Shown in pieces: positions 24,586 through 33,311 of a stretch of 64,000 nucleotides of DNA; the first letter of the stretch is position 1; the number at the start of each line of letters is the position of its first letter. The translations under genes and the position numbers were made by a program. This DNA is from Pelagibius sp040217155 (GTDB taxonomy: Bacteria; Pseudomonadota; Alphaproteobacteria; Kiloniellales; Kiloniellaceae): positions 62,001 through 126,000 of the forward strand of contig JAVJNS010000029.1 in NCBI GenBank assembly GCA_040217155.1. Reading direction: 5' to 3'. Under the pieces are notes generated by a model that saw nothing but the letters and a program-made list of their open reading frames with translations, ran no database searches and had not been told where the DNA came from.

Positions 24586-25011
24586 ATGCTTATTTCGCCG
24601 GCCTATGCCCAGGCCGCAGGTGGCGGTGGCGCCGACCTGTTCACTTCGCTCCTGCCGATCATCCTCATTATGGTCGTGTTCTACTTCCTGCTGATCCGGC
24701 CCCAGCAGAAGAAGGCGAAGCAGCACCGCGAGATGGTGTCGTCGCTGCGCCGCGGCGACAAGATCGTCACCGCCGGTGGACTGCTCGGGACGGTGACCAA
24801 GGTCATCAACGAGACCGAGGCCCAGGTCGAACTGGCCGAGGGCGTGCGGGTGCGCGTTGTCCGCGCGACCATTCAGGATGTGCTCTCCAACAGCGAGGCC
24901 GCGTCGTCCAAGGGCGGTGGCGGCAAACCCGCCAACGATCCGGGGCCCAGCAAGGCCGGCGGCCTGCTCGGCAGCCTCTTCGGGGGCAACAAGCCCGGTA
25001 ACAAGTCCTGA
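24586..25011 (+). CDS. yajC: Preprotein translocase subunit YajC
   Basis: A 141-residue single-span protein. The hydrophobic helix (about 23-45) ends in Phe-Tyr-Phe-Leu-Leu-Ile-Arg-Pro-Gln-Gln-Lys-Lys, the YajC hallmark, followed by a small soluble domain (Gly-Asp-Lys-Ile-Val-Thr-Ala-Gly-Gly) and a Gly/Pro-rich tail somewhat longer than in E. coli. It associates with SecDF at the Sec channel. It leads a yajC-secD-secF unit. Confidence 0.96.
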   Translation: MLISPAYAQAAGGGGADLFTSLLPIILIMVVFYFLLIRPQQKKAKQHREMVSSLRRGDKIVTAGGLLGTVTKVINETEAQVELAEGVRVRVVRATIQDVLSNSEAASSKGGGGKPANDPGPSKAGGLLGSLFGGNKPGNKS

Positions 25012-25051
25012 TCCCTCAGGGTTTGTGACGCAGTAGAAAGCTTCTCCGCCG

Positions 25052-26626
25052 ATGGTTCATCTGCCCCGCTGGCAAGTCGTCATGGTCCTCCTGGTCATCC
25101 TGGCCGGGTTCGTCTACGCCTCGCCGAACCTGCTGTTCAGCCGCGACCAGGCCAACCAGATGGCCGATTCCGGCAGTTGGCTGCCCAACAAGCAGATCAG
25201 CCTGGGGCTCGACCTGCGCGGCGGCGTGCATCTGCTGCTCGAAGCCGACCTGCCTTACGCCGTCGAGAAAGACCGGGAGAACCTCGCCGACGGCATCCGG
25301 CGGGAGTTCAACCAGGAGAACATCTCCTACAGCGATCTCGGCGTCTTCGGCGCGGCGGCCGGCGTCACCCTGCAGGATCCGGCGGACCTCAGCCGGGCGC
25401 GCAGCGCTCTCGCCAATCTCGGGCAGGGCCTGCTGGTCGACGTCGAGGACGACCGGGTGATCCGTGTCGCCCTGTCGGATGCCGAGCAGAGCCAGCGCGC
25501 CAACGCCCTCATGAACCAGGCCATCGAGGTGATCCGCCGCCGCGTCGACGAGACCGGCACCCGCGAGGCCACGATTCAGCGCCAGGGCGAAGACCGAATT
25601 CTGATCCAGGTGCCGGGCTTCGACGATCCCGAGCGGCTGAAGGCGATTATCGGCAAGACCGCGGTCATGAGCTTCCGCTTCGTCAACGACAGCGTGGCGC
25701 CCGGCGGGCGGGTTCCGGCTTCTTCGGAAGTGCTGCCATCGGCGGAGGCCGACCGGCCGGGATTTCCAAGTCAGTACGTGGTCAGCAAGCGCATCATGGT
25801 CAGTGGCGACCACCTGACCGACGCCCAGCCGACTTTCGAGCAGGGCCGGCCGGTGGTGAGCTTTACTTTCGACTCGCTCGGCGCCAAGCGGTTCGGCGAG
25901 GCCACCCGTGACAATGTCGGGCGGCTCTTCGCCATCATTCTCGACGACGTGGTCATCTCCGCGCCGCGTATCAACGAGCCGATTCCCAGCGGGCGGGGCA
26001 TCATTTCCGGCAGTTTCACCACTGAAGAGGCGCAGGATCTGGCGCTGCTGATGCGCGCCGGCGCGCTGCCGGTTCCGGTGTCCTATCTCGAAGAGCGTAC
26101 CGTGGGCCCGGGGCTCGGCGCCGACTCGATCCTCGCCGGTGAAATCGCCTCGATGCTGGGCCTGGTCTTCGTGGTGATCTTCATGGCCGCGATTTACGGC
26201 CTTTTCGGCGCCATGGCCAGCATCGCCCTGGCGGTCAACCTGGTTCTGCTGATGGCCGCGCTCTCGGTGCTGCAGGCGACGCTGACGCTGCCGGGTATCG
26301 CCGGGATCGTGCTGACCATCGGCATGGCGGTCGACGCCAATGTGCTGATCTTCGAGCGCATTCGCGAAGAGATGCGCAGCGGGCGCGGGCCGGTGACGGC
26401 GGTCGATGCCGGCTACAGGCGCGCGCTGACCACCATCGTCGACTCCAACCTTACGACGCTGATCGCCGCGCTGCTGCTGTTCCAATTCGGTTCCGGCCCG
26501 ATCAAGGGATTCGCCGTCACTCTGACCCTGGGTCTCGTGACCTCGATGTTCTCGGCCATCATGATCACCCGCCTGATGGTGGTGTTCTGGCTGCGCAGCC
26601 GCCGCCCTCAGGCGCTGGCGATCTAG
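25052..26626 (+). CDS. secD: Protein translocase subunit SecD
   Basis: A 524-residue protein with one N-terminal membrane helix, a large periplasmic P1 domain starting Gly-Leu-Asp-Leu-Arg-Gly-Gly-Val-His-Leu, and five C-terminal helices containing Gly-Met-Ala-Val-Asp-Ala-Asn-Val-Leu-Ile-Phe-Glu-Arg-Ile-Arg-Glu-Glu, the proton-relay motif. SecD with SecF uses the proton gradient to pull exported chains into the periplasm. It sits 40 bases after yajC and 11 before secF. Length is within the short alphaproteobacterial form. Confidence 0.97.
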   Translation: MVHLPRWQVVMVLLVILAGFVYASPNLLFSRDQANQMADSGSWLPNKQISLGLDLRGGVHLLLEADLPYAVEKDRENLADGIRREFNQENISYSDLGVFGAAAGVTLQDPADLSRARSALANLGQGLLVDVEDDRVIRVALSDAEQSQRANALMNQAIEVIRRRVDETGTREATIQRQGEDRILIQVPGFDDPERLKAIIGKTAVMSFRFVNDSVAPGGRVPASSEVLPSAEADRPGFPSQYVVSKRIMVSGDHLTDAQPTFEQGRPVVSFTFDSLGAKRFGEATRDNVGRLFAIILDDVVISAPRINEPIPSGRGIISGSFTTEEAQDLALLMRAGALPVPVSYLEERTVGPGLGADSILAGEIASMLGLVFVVIFMAAIYGLFGAMASIALAVNLVLLMAALSVLQATLTLPGIAGIVLTIGMAVDANVLIFERIREEMRSGRGPVTAVDAGYRRALTTIVDSNLTTLIAALLLFQFGSGPIKGFAVTLTLGLVTSMFSAIMITRLMVVFWLRSRRPQALAI

Positions 26627-26637
26627 GAAGCGACGAC

Positions 26638-27582
26638 ATGGCCCTCATCCGCAAGCTTCCCATCGATCTCAACCTCAACTTCATCGGACGGCGCAAGCTG
26701 TTCCTGGTGTTCTCGGCGGTCCTGGTTCTGGCCTCCATCGGCCTGACCTTCACCCAAGGTCTGAACTTCGGCGTCGACTTCCGCGGCGGCATCTTGATGG
26801 AGGTGCGCACTTCCGGCCCGGCCGATCTGGGCCAGCTGCGCGACCGCCTGGGCAGCCTCGGCATCGGCGAAGTGACGCTGCAGGAATTCGGCGAGCCGAC
26901 GGATGTGCTCATCAACGTCGCCAAGCAGGACGGCGACGAGGAAGAGCAGATCAAGGCGATCGACGCGGTCAAGCAGGCCCTCGGCGAAGGGATCGAGATC
27001 CGCCGCCAGGAGTTCGTCGGACCCAAGATCGGCAGTGAACTGAAGGAAGCCGGCTTGCTGGCGACCGTGCTGGCGCTGCTCGGCATCGGCCTCTACATCT
27101 GGTTCCGTTTCGAATGGCAGTTCGCCGGCGCGGCGCTGATCGCGCTGGTCCACGATGTCATCGCCACGGTGGGTTTCTATGCGGTGACGCAGATCGAGTT
27201 CAATCTGGCGACCCTGGCGGCCGTGCTGACCATCGCCGGATATTCGATCAACGACACCGTGGTGATTTTCGACCGGGTGCGCGAGACGCTGCGCCGCTTC
27301 AAGAAGCTGCCGCTGAATGAACTGCTGAACCGCTCGATCAACGCGACCCTGTCGCGCACCGTCCTGACATCCTTCACCACGCTGCTGGCGCTGCTGGCGC
27401 TTTTCTTCTTCGGCGGCGAAGTGATCCGCGGCTTCACCGCCGGCCTCGTCTGGGGCATCGTCATCGGCACCTATTCCTCGATCGGTCTGGCGGTGCCTTT
27501 GCTGTCGCTCATTAAGCTGCGGCGCGGCGGCGAGGTCGGCGAGGAAGGACCCGAAGCGGGCCCCGCCAAGGTCTCCTCGTAA
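26638..27582 (+). CDS. secF: Protein translocase subunit SecF
   Basis: A 314-residue partner of SecD with six membrane helices. Phe-Gly-Val-Asp-Phe-Arg-Gly-Gly after the first helix and Gly-Tyr-Ser-Ile-Asn-Asp-Thr-Val-Val-Ile-Phe-Asp-Arg-Val-Arg-Glu in the core are diagnostic. ATG 26638 follows GGAAGCGACG. Downstream, 26 bases on, lies the Mth938-like gene. Confidence 0.97.
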   Translation: MALIRKLPIDLNLNFIGRRKLFLVFSAVLVLASIGLTFTQGLNFGVDFRGGILMEVRTSGPADLGQLRDRLGSLGIGEVTLQEFGEPTDVLINVAKQDGDEEEQIKAIDAVKQALGEGIEIRRQEFVGPKIGSELKEAGLLATVLALLGIGLYIWFRFEWQFAGAALIALVHDVIATVGFYAVTQIEFNLATLAAVLTIAGYSINDTVVIFDRVRETLRRFKKLPLNELLNRSINATLSRTVLTSFTTLLALLALFFFGGEVIRGFTAGLVWGIVIGTYSSIGLAVPLLSLIKLRRGGEVGEEGPEAGPAKVSS

Positions 27583-27608
27583 GCCTCGATCCAAGGCCAG
27601 GAGCGCAG

Positions 27609-27986
27609 ATGGACGTCACCCCCCTCGTTCCGCGGGGACGGCAGATCATCGAAAGTTACGGCGACGGCGGCTTCACGGTCACCGGCGAGGCCTATCGCGG
27701 CGCCCTGCTGGTTATGCCGGAGCGGACCACGGCCTGGGATCTCGAATCCATAGAAGCAATCGATCCGCTGAGCCTGGAACCGGTCTTCGCCGCGGACCCG
27801 CCGATCGAGGTTCTGCTGATCGGCTGCGGCGGGTCCATGGCCTTCATCGATCCCGACCTGCGCGCCGCGGCACAGGCCCGGGGCGTGGCGCTGGAGCCGA
27901 TGGACACCGGCGCCGCCTGCCGCACCTACAACGTTCTGGTGATGGAAGACCGGCGTGTCGCCGCCGTCCTGATCGCCGTGGACTGA
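27609..27986 (+). CDS. Mth938-like domain protein (DUF498)
   Basis: A 125-residue small alpha/beta protein of the Mth938/NDUFAF3-like family, with Ile-Glu-Val-Leu-Leu-Ile-Gly-Cys-Gly and Met-Asp-Thr-Gly-Ala-Ala-Cys-Arg-Thr-Tyr-Asn-Val-Leu. The mitochondrial relative NDUFAF3 helps assemble respiratory complex I; the bacterial function is not established. The position directly after secF is a recurring alphaproteobacterial arrangement. A strong bidirectional terminator follows. Confidence 0.9.
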   Translation: MDVTPLVPRGRQIIESYGDGGFTVTGEAYRGALLVMPERTTAWDLESIEAIDPLSLEPVFAADPPIEVLLIGCGGSMAFIDPDLRAAAQARGVALEPMDTGAACRTYNVLVMEDRRVAAVLIAVD

Positions 27987-28013
27987 CGCAAGTGTGACGA
28001 CAGAGGCACGAAA

Positions 28014-28041
28014 AAAGGGGCTTCCCGCGGGAAGCCCCTTT
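28014..28041. terminator. Bidirectional intrinsic terminator between the DUF498 gene and sodB
   Basis: Inverted repeat AAAGGGGCTTCCC (28014-28026) / GGGAAGCCCCTTT (28029-28041). Six A (28011-28016) precede it, giving a U-run for minus-strand transcripts from sodB, and TTT-GG-C-TTT follows for plus-strand transcripts. It separates two convergent genes. Confidence 0.88.
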
Positions 28042-28060
28042 GGCTTTACGCCATTTGGCC

Positions 28061-28663
28061 TCAGGCCGCCTTGGCCGATTTCGCCGCTTCGAAATTCTCC
28101 GCCGCGAATTCCCAGTTCAACAGGTTGTCGAGGAAGGACTGGAGGAAGTCCGGCCGACGGTTCTGGTAGTCCAGGTAGTAGGCGTGCTCCCAGACGTCGC
28201 AGGTGAGCAGCGGCGTCTGGCCCTTGGTCAGCGGGGTCTCGGCGTTGGCGGTGGTGACGATCTTCAGGTCGCCGCCGTCCTTGACCAGCCAGACCCAGCC
28301 GCTGCCGAACTGGCCGGCACCGGCCGCTTTGAACTGCTCCTTGAATTTGTCGAGGCTGCCGAAGGTCTTGCCGATGGCCTCGGCCAGCGCGCCGCTCGGG
28401 GCGCCGCCGCCGGCGGGCTTCATGGAATTCCAGAAGAAGGTGTGGTTCCACACCTGGGCCGCCTGATTGAACAGTCCGCCGGAGCTTGACTTGATGATCT
28501 CCTCAAGCGACTTGCCGGCGTCGTCGGTTCCCTCGGTCAACTCGTTCAGCTTGGTCACATAGGCCTGATGGTGCTTGCCGTGGTGGAAGCCCAGGGTGTT
28601 CGCCGAATAGTGCGGCTCCAAAGCGTCTTTTGCGTAGGGTAGGGAAGGAAGTTCGAATGCCAT
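28061..28663 (-). CDS. sodB: Superoxide dismutase (Fe type)
   Basis: A 200-residue enzyme converting superoxide to peroxide and oxygen. Metal ligands are His27, His74, Asp156 and His160 (Gly-Phe-His-His-Gly-Lys-His; Trp-Asn-His-Thr-Phe; Asp-Val-Trp-Glu-His-Ala-Tyr). Gln70 in Ala-Ala-Gln-Val-Trp-Asn-His supplies the second-shell glutamine of iron SODs, so iron is the likely metal. The start at 28663 (Met-Ala-Phe-Glu-Leu-Pro) is the family N-terminus; the frame extends ten codons further without a better site. No signal peptide, so cytoplasmic. Confidence 0.96.
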   Translation of the reverse strand: MAFELPSLPYAKDALEPHYSANTLGFHHGKHHQAYVTKLNELTEGTDDAGKSLEEIIKSSSGGLFNQAAQVWNHTFFWNSMKPAGGGAPSGALAEAIGKTFGSLDKFKEQFKAAGAGQFGSGWVWLVKDGGDLKIVTTANAETPLTKGQTPLLTCDVWEHAYYLDYQNRRPDFLQSFLDNLLNWEFAAENFEAAKSAKAA

Positions 28664-28835
28664 GCCGTCTCGCTTTCTTGTCAACTCACTCAATATAACA
28701 AAAAACCGGCCGGCCAGGGGCCGGTCCGGTCACGCTGACTATAGAGAGACAACTGGTCAGTACGGCGAAAAGTTCCACCCCCTGCACGGTAGTTCGACGG
28801 ATTCGCGGGGCGGCAAATCGCCGCAGCGGACCACG

Positions 28836-28864
28836 AAAAAGACCGGGACCCTGGGGCCCCGGTC
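28836..28864 (-). terminator. Intrinsic terminator for the PuuD-like gene
   Basis: On the minus strand GACCGGG...CCCGGTC stems (28864-28858 with 28847-28841, extended internally by CCC/GGG) are followed by a U-run read from A28836-28840. It lies 72 bases past the stop of the gene at 28936. Confidence 0.7.
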
Positions 28865-28889
28865 CGCTCTCGCAGCCGTTATGTCATCG

Positions 28890-28928
28890 CTTGGCCGCCG
28901 GGCTTGGCCGCCGGGCTTGGCCGCCGGT
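28890..28928. repeat. Three tandem 13-bp repeats
   Basis: Three head-to-tail copies of CTTGGCCGCCGGG (the last differing at its final base) lie between the PuuD-like stop codon and its terminator. No function is apparent. Confidence 0.75.
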
Positions 28929-28935
28929 CCGAAGG

Positions 28936-29532
28936 CTAGAACAGGTTCTGCGCCGACACCATGGCGAACAGCATGGGGATCGAGAGCAGGGTGTTGGTGC
29001 GCGAGAAAAGCATGGCGGTGCGCGCCGACTTGGCCTTGCTGTCGGCGTCGGCTTCGACCATTCCCAACGCGCGTTGCTGGTTCGGCCAGATGATGAACCA
29101 GACGTTGAACCACATGATAGCGCCGAGCCACATGCCGATACCGATCATCATGTGCTTGGGCACGCCGTCGGTCAGACCCAGCAGGATCGCCTCGATCAGG
29201 TAGCCGTTGAACGCGGCCAGGATGAGACCGGTCACGATGGTTGCCATGGCACCCCAGCGGAACCACCATAGCGCTGCCGGCGCGATGACCTTGCCGATGG
29301 CCGGCTTCTGTTCATCGGGAATCTTGGGCATGTTGGGGATCTGGACGAAATTGAAGTACCACAGCAGTCCGATCCACATGACGCCGCTGATCACATGCAG
29401 CCAGCGGAAGAAGAAGGCACCGAAGGCGCGGCCGTCGTAGCCTTGCAGGCCGTAGTAGATCAGGAACAGAACAATCGCGACGACAAAACCGGCGATTATC
29501 GTGTTGCGCAAAGACGTAAGGATGCCAGCCAT
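28936..29532 (-). CDS. PuuD-like membrane protein (urate oxidase N-terminal domain only)
   Basis: A 198-residue protein with about five membrane helices of the urate oxidase membrane domain family (formerly DUF989): Phe-Phe-Phe-Arg-Trp-Leu-His-Val-Ile-Ser-Gly-Val-Met-Trp-Ile-Gly, Tyr-Phe-Asn-Phe-Val-Gln, and Trp-Phe-Asn-Val-Trp-Phe-Ile-Ile-Trp-Pro-Asn-Gln. Full-length PuuD couples this domain to a C-terminal cytochrome c and oxidises urate; here the cytochrome c domain (no Cys-x-x-Cys-His) is absent and no purine genes are near. Urate oxidation is therefore uncertain. Start at 29532 has GGGAGGGTGGAA upstream. Own terminator downstream. Confidence 0.85.
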   Translation of the reverse strand: MAGILTSLRNTIIAGFVVAIVLFLIYYGLQGYDGRAFGAFFFRWLHVISGVMWIGLLWYFNFVQIPNMPKIPDEQKPAIGKVIAPAALWWFRWGAMATIVTGLILAAFNGYLIEAILLGLTDGVPKHMMIGIGMWLGAIMWFNVWFIIWPNQQRALGMVEADADSKAKSARTAMLFSRTNTLLSIPMLFAMVSAQNLF

Positions 29533-29718
29533 TTCCACCCTCCCAGCTCATTTTGCGCCGCTTCTCTTTTGGCGCGGTAACGGGTCATCGTTCTTCTTTA
29601 GGCGACTGCGAAAGGCGCAAATAGAGCGACTCCGAATCCCTGCGGAAAAGACTAGAGGTTGCTTGAGGACTTGCCAAGTCCGCGCGCGGCGGCACTTCAG
29701 CTCGAAAGAGCGCAGCCG

Positions 29719-30558
29719 ATGACCGGGTTGTCAGCTTGCGGCGCCCTGGTTGAGCGCCACGACCGCGACCGCTATCTGAGCAGCCTTTTCGCGCCGGAGG
29801 CCGAACGCGAGCAGCTGTTCGCGCTCTTTGCCTTCAATCACGAGGTGGCCAAGACGGCGGAAGTGGTCAGCGAACCGATGCTGGGCCGCATCCGCCTGCA
29901 GTGGTGGCGCGAGAGCCTGGACGGCATCTACGGCGGCGTGGAGCGCCAGCATGAGGTGGTCCTGCCGCTGGCCGAGGCCGTAAGGGCGAAGGATCTGCCG
30001 CGCGCGCTGCTCGAAGCCGTGGTTGACGCGCGCGAATTCGATCTCGACGCCGAGCCGCCGGAGGACCTGGAGGCGCTGCGGCACTATGCCGAGGGGACCT
30101 CGACGGTTCTGCTGCGGGCGGCCCTGTGGATCCTCGGCGCCGCCGACCCGGCGAGCCGGGAGGCGGCTGAGCATCTCGGCCCCGCCTGGGCCTACTTGGG
30201 CTTGCTGCGGGCGTTGCCGCTGCATGCGCGCCAAAAGCGCTGCTACCTGCCGGCGGATCTCTGCGCCGATGCCGGCGTCGACTTGCAGGAGGTCTTCGAA
30301 TTGCGCTCCTCGCCAGCGCTGCGGCGGGTCTGCGGCGTGCTGGCCGAGGCGGCGGGGCAGAACCTGAAGGCGGCGCGCCGTCCGGCGGGCCGGGTGCCGC
30401 AGGCGGCCTTGCCGGCGCTGCTCATCGCGCGCTTCGCCGACCTTTACCTGAGGCGTCTCAGCGTGGCCGGCTGCGATCCTTTCGCGGAAGCGGTTCAGGC
30501 GCCGGCGCCCGGCCGGGTCTGGCGCCTCGCCTGGGGCCACTGGCGCGGGCGGTTTTGA
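29719..30558 (+). CDS. Squalene/phytoene synthase family protein (NDUFAF6-like)
   Basis: A 279-residue all-helical protein related to squalene/phytoene synthases (Arg-Asp-Arg-Tyr-Leu-Ser-Ser-Leu-Phe-Ala-Pro, Phe-Asn-His-Glu-Val-Ala, Arg-Leu-Gln-Trp-Trp-Arg-Glu, Tyr-Leu-Pro-Ala-Asp-Leu). The Asp-x3-Asp prenyl-diphosphate motifs of true synthases are not evident, and the protein resembles the mitochondrial complex I assembly factor NDUFAF6 more than a carotenoid enzyme. No terpene genes are nearby. Start ATG 29719 follows GCAGCCG with an AAAGAG site; the frame extends upstream. Convergent with trmFO, three bases apart. Confidence 0.82.
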   Translation: MTGLSACGALVERHDRDRYLSSLFAPEAEREQLFALFAFNHEVAKTAEVVSEPMLGRIRLQWWRESLDGIYGGVERQHEVVLPLAEAVRAKDLPRALLEAVVDAREFDLDAEPPEDLEALRHYAEGTSTVLLRAALWILGAADPASREAAEHLGPAWAYLGLLRALPLHARQKRCYLPADLCADAGVDLQEVFELRSSPALRRVCGVLAEAAGQNLKAARRPAGRVPQAALPALLIARFADLYLRRLSVAGCDPFAEAVQAPAPGRVWRLAWGHWRGRF

Positions 30559-30561
30559 GCG

Positions 30562-31938
30562 CTACTCCGCCGCTGCGGCCGCGCCGCTGTGCCAGGCCTC
30601 GAGGTCGGACAGCGCGCGGGCGGCGTAGGCCGGTTTGCGGTCTTTCTTCTTTACCTTGCGCTTGCCCTTGGGCGGGGTGAGCGGCGGGAAGAGCCCGAAG
30701 TTCACGTTCATCGGCTGGAAGGTCTCGGCCTGGGCGCCGCCGGTGATGTGCGCCAGCAGGGCGCCGTGCGCCGTGGTCGGTGGCGGCGGCGCGAGGGTCT
30801 GGCCCAAGCGCTCGGCGGCGGCGAAACGCCCGGCCATGAGGCCGACGGCGGCGGATTCCACATAGCCCTCGACGCCGGTGATCTGTCCGGCGAAGCGCAG
30901 CCGCGGCTGCGCCTTCAAGCGCAGCGCGCCGTCGAGCAGGCGCGGCGAATTGATGAAGGTGTTGCGGTGCAGGCCGCCGAGGCGCGCGAACTCGGCCTTC
31001 TCCAGGCCGGGAATTTTGCGAAAGATGTCGGTCTGCGCGCCGTACTTCAGCTTGGTCTGAAATCCGACGATGTTGTAGAGCGTGCCCAGGGCGTTGTCCT
31101 GGCGCAGTTGCACCACGGCGTGCGGCCGCGAGTCGCTATGCGGATCGTGCAGGCCGACCGGCTTCATCGGCCCGAAGCGCAGGGTCTCAGGCCCGCGCTC
31201 GGCCATGACCTCGATGGGCAGGCAGCCCTCGAAGTAGGGCGTTGACTTCTCCCAGTCCTTGAAGTCGGTCTTCTCGCCGTCGATCAGCGCGGCGATGAAG
31301 GCCTTGTACTGGTCCTCGTCGAGCGGGCAGTTCACGTAGTCGGCGGTGCCGCCGCCGGGGCCCGGCTTGTCGTAGCGCGACTGGAACCAGGCTTTGGAAA
31401 AGTCGATGGACTCCTTGTAGACGATCGGGGCGATGGCATCGAAGAAGGCGAGTTCCTCTTCGCCGCTGAGGCTGCCGATGGCTTGGCCGAGTGCCGGTGA
31501 GGTGAGCGGTCCGGTGGCGATGATCACCGAGTCCCAGTCCTCCGGCGGCAGGCCCGCCACCTCGCCGCGTTCGATGGTGACCAGCGGGTCGGCCTCCAGG
31601 GCCGCGCCGACATGGTCCGAGAATGCGACGCGGTCGACCGCGAGGGCGCCACCGGCCGGCAGCTTGGTGGCGTCGCCGCAGGTCATGATGAGCGAGCCGA
31701 GGCGGCGCATCTCCTCGTGCAGCAGGCCGACGGCATTGTTCTCGGCATCGTCGCTGCGGAACGAGTTGGAGCAGACCAGTTCCGCCAGGCCGTCGGTGAG
31801 GTGGGCCTCGGTCCCGCGCAGCGGACGCATTTCGTGCAGCACCACGGGCAGGCCGGCCCGCGCGACCTGCCAGGCCGCCTCGCTGCCGGCCAGGCCGCCG
31901 CCGACCACGTGGATGGCTGTCGATTTGATATCGCTCAT
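30562..31938 (-). CDS. trmFO: tRNA (m5U54) methyltransferase TrmFO
   Basis: A 458-residue folate/FAD-dependent enzyme that makes 5-methyluridine at tRNA position 54. N-terminal Val-Val-Gly-Gly-Gly-Leu-Ala-Gly-Ser-Glu-Ala-Ala is the FAD-binding motif; Glu-Met-Arg-Pro, Leu-Val-Cys-Ser-Asn-Ser-Phe-Arg, Tyr-Val-Asn-Cys-Pro-Leu and Thr-Phe-Gln-Pro-Met-Asn-Val-Asn-Phe-Gly are typical. The reading frame continues far upstream across the cyclase gene, but ATG 31938 gives the family N-terminus. C-terminal end carries a Lys-rich stretch. Confidence 0.95.
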   Translation of the reverse strand: MSDIKSTAIHVVGGGLAGSEAAWQVARAGLPVVLHEMRPLRGTEAHLTDGLAELVCSNSFRSDDAENNAVGLLHEEMRRLGSLIMTCGDATKLPAGGALAVDRVAFSDHVGAALEADPLVTIERGEVAGLPPEDWDSVIIATGPLTSPALGQAIGSLSGEEELAFFDAIAPIVYKESIDFSKAWFQSRYDKPGPGGGTADYVNCPLDEDQYKAFIAALIDGEKTDFKDWEKSTPYFEGCLPIEVMAERGPETLRFGPMKPVGLHDPHSDSRPHAVVQLRQDNALGTLYNIVGFQTKLKYGAQTDIFRKIPGLEKAEFARLGGLHRNTFINSPRLLDGALRLKAQPRLRFAGQITGVEGYVESAAVGLMAGRFAAAERLGQTLAPPPPTTAHGALLAHITGGAQAETFQPMNVNFGLFPPLTPPKGKRKVKKKDRKPAYAARALSDLEAWHSGAAAAAE

Positions 31939-31976
31939 GGCCGGACCATAGCGCCGGAGGGGAGGTGCCGAAAGGC

Positions 31977-33245
31977 TCAGTTTTCTCCCTCTGGGAGAGG
32001 CATGTCCGCCCGGGTGAAGACTTCCTGGGGCTCGGCGATGCCCTTCAGGCCGAAACGGCCGAGGCTGCGGCTGCCGCCGCTCCAGTGCGCGGCGAAGGCG
32101 GCGGAGTAGACCAGGGGGATGCCGAGTTCCCGGTTCAGGCCCTCGATGCGGCTGACCAGGTTCACTGCCGGGCCGACCACGGTGAAATCCAGGCGCCCGG
32201 CGGCGCCGACATTGCCGTACATCACGTCGCCCATGTGAAGCGCAATGCCGCAGCGGAACTCGGCCTTGCCGGCGGCGCGGCGCTCTGCGCACAGGCGGGC
32301 GACGTTTTCCAGGGCCTCTTGAGCCGCCGTCATGGAGGCCTGGCAGGCCCGGCAGGGGTCGCCGTCGTGGCGTTCCTCGATCGGGAAGATGGCGAGGACG
32401 GCGTCGCCGATGAACTTCAGGATTTCGCCGCCCCTGGGGTTGATCGCCACCGCCATGGCCTCGAAGTAGCTGTCGAGCAGCTCGATCACCTCCTCCATGG
32501 GCAGTTCCTCGGAGAGCCGCGTGAAGTCGCGCAGGTCGGAGGTCCAGAGCACCGCGTTGATGCGCTCCACGTCGCCGCGGACGATGGTGCCGGCCAGGAC
32601 CCGGCGGGCGCTGCGCTGGCCGAGATAGGTTTCCATCAGGGTTTCGGCGGTGCGATAGGCGTTGCGCAGTTCCAGGAGCAGGCCGAAGATCGGCGTCAGC
32701 GCGTCGATGGTGGTGATGTCGAGATCGCTGAATCCAGCTTCGACCCTGGTCGCCAGGGTCAGGGTATTGATCTGCCGGTTGCTGAACGGCAGCGGGCGGG
32801 CGGTGTAGTCGGTGAAGCCCGCCGCGTGAAGCTCTTCGGTGATCGGAAAGTCGATCGGGCAGTCCGCCAGGGCGAGGCGGCGTCGGATCGGCCCGAAACC
32901 GTCGAAAACCAGCTTTACCGGGCTCTTGAGAAAGAGCTCCGTTTCCAGGATGCCGTGGGCCCGCGGGATCTCCATGGCGCCGCCGGCCTCGGCCTCCCAG
33001 AGAACGGTGCGGGCGCGCATCTGGGGGTGAAGCTGGCCCAAATGCAGGGTCGAGCGGTCGACGGGAATGCCGATCTGGCGCAACTCGCGCAAGAATCCAT
33101 CGAACAGCAGGGTGATGCGGCTTTGGCGCAGGCGCATCGACTTCAGCCAATTCAGCGCCGGCTGCGCCCGCTGACGGGCTTCCGCCTGGAGTTGCGGCGA
33201 CATTGTAGTATCGTCGGTCGGACCGGTGCGGAGTGGGGCGATCAT
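31977..33245 (-). CDS. Class III adenylate/guanylate cyclase
   Basis: A 422-residue protein with a C-terminal cyclase catalytic domain (about 230-410). Seen: Leu-Trp-Thr-Ser-Asp-Leu-Arg-Asp-Phe-Thr (two metal-binding Asp), Ile-Leu-Lys-Phe-Ile-Gly-Asp-Ala-Val-Leu-Ala-Ile (Lys and Asp consistent with ATP preference), and Pro-Ala-Val-Asn-Leu-Val-Ser-Arg-Ile-Glu with the transition-state Asn and Arg. The N-terminal 220 residues form no domain I recognise and hold no membrane helix; they probably sense a signal. Start 33245 is taken, 33203 is possible. Co-directional with trmFO, 38 bases apart. Confidence 0.9.
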   Translation of the reverse strand: MIAPLRTGPTDDTTMSPQLQAEARQRAQPALNWLKSMRLRQSRITLLFDGFLRELRQIGIPVDRSTLHLGQLHPQMRARTVLWEAEAGGAMEIPRAHGILETELFLKSPVKLVFDGFGPIRRRLALADCPIDFPITEELHAAGFTDYTARPLPFSNRQINTLTLATRVEAGFSDLDITTIDALTPIFGLLLELRNAYRTAETLMETYLGQRSARRVLAGTIVRGDVERINAVLWTSDLRDFTRLSEELPMEEVIELLDSYFEAMAVAINPRGGEILKFIGDAVLAIFPIEERHDGDPCRACQASMTAAQEALENVARLCAERRAAGKAEFRCGIALHMGDVMYGNVGAAGRLDFTVVGPAVNLVSRIEGLNRELGIPLVYSAAFAAHWSGGSRSLGRFGLKGIAEPQEVFTRADMPLPEGEN

Positions 33246-33311
33246 GCCGGAAACTTGCAGCCTGTCAGGAGGCTATGCAAGAGGCGCAGGCCCCCATGCC
33301 ATAGGAACGGC

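Noticed and set aside
31939..33150. Extension of the trmFO frame into the cyclase gene
   Set aside because: Family N-terminus of TrmFO is at 31938; the upstream codons overlap the cyclase in another frame and read as Pro/Arg/His-rich filler.
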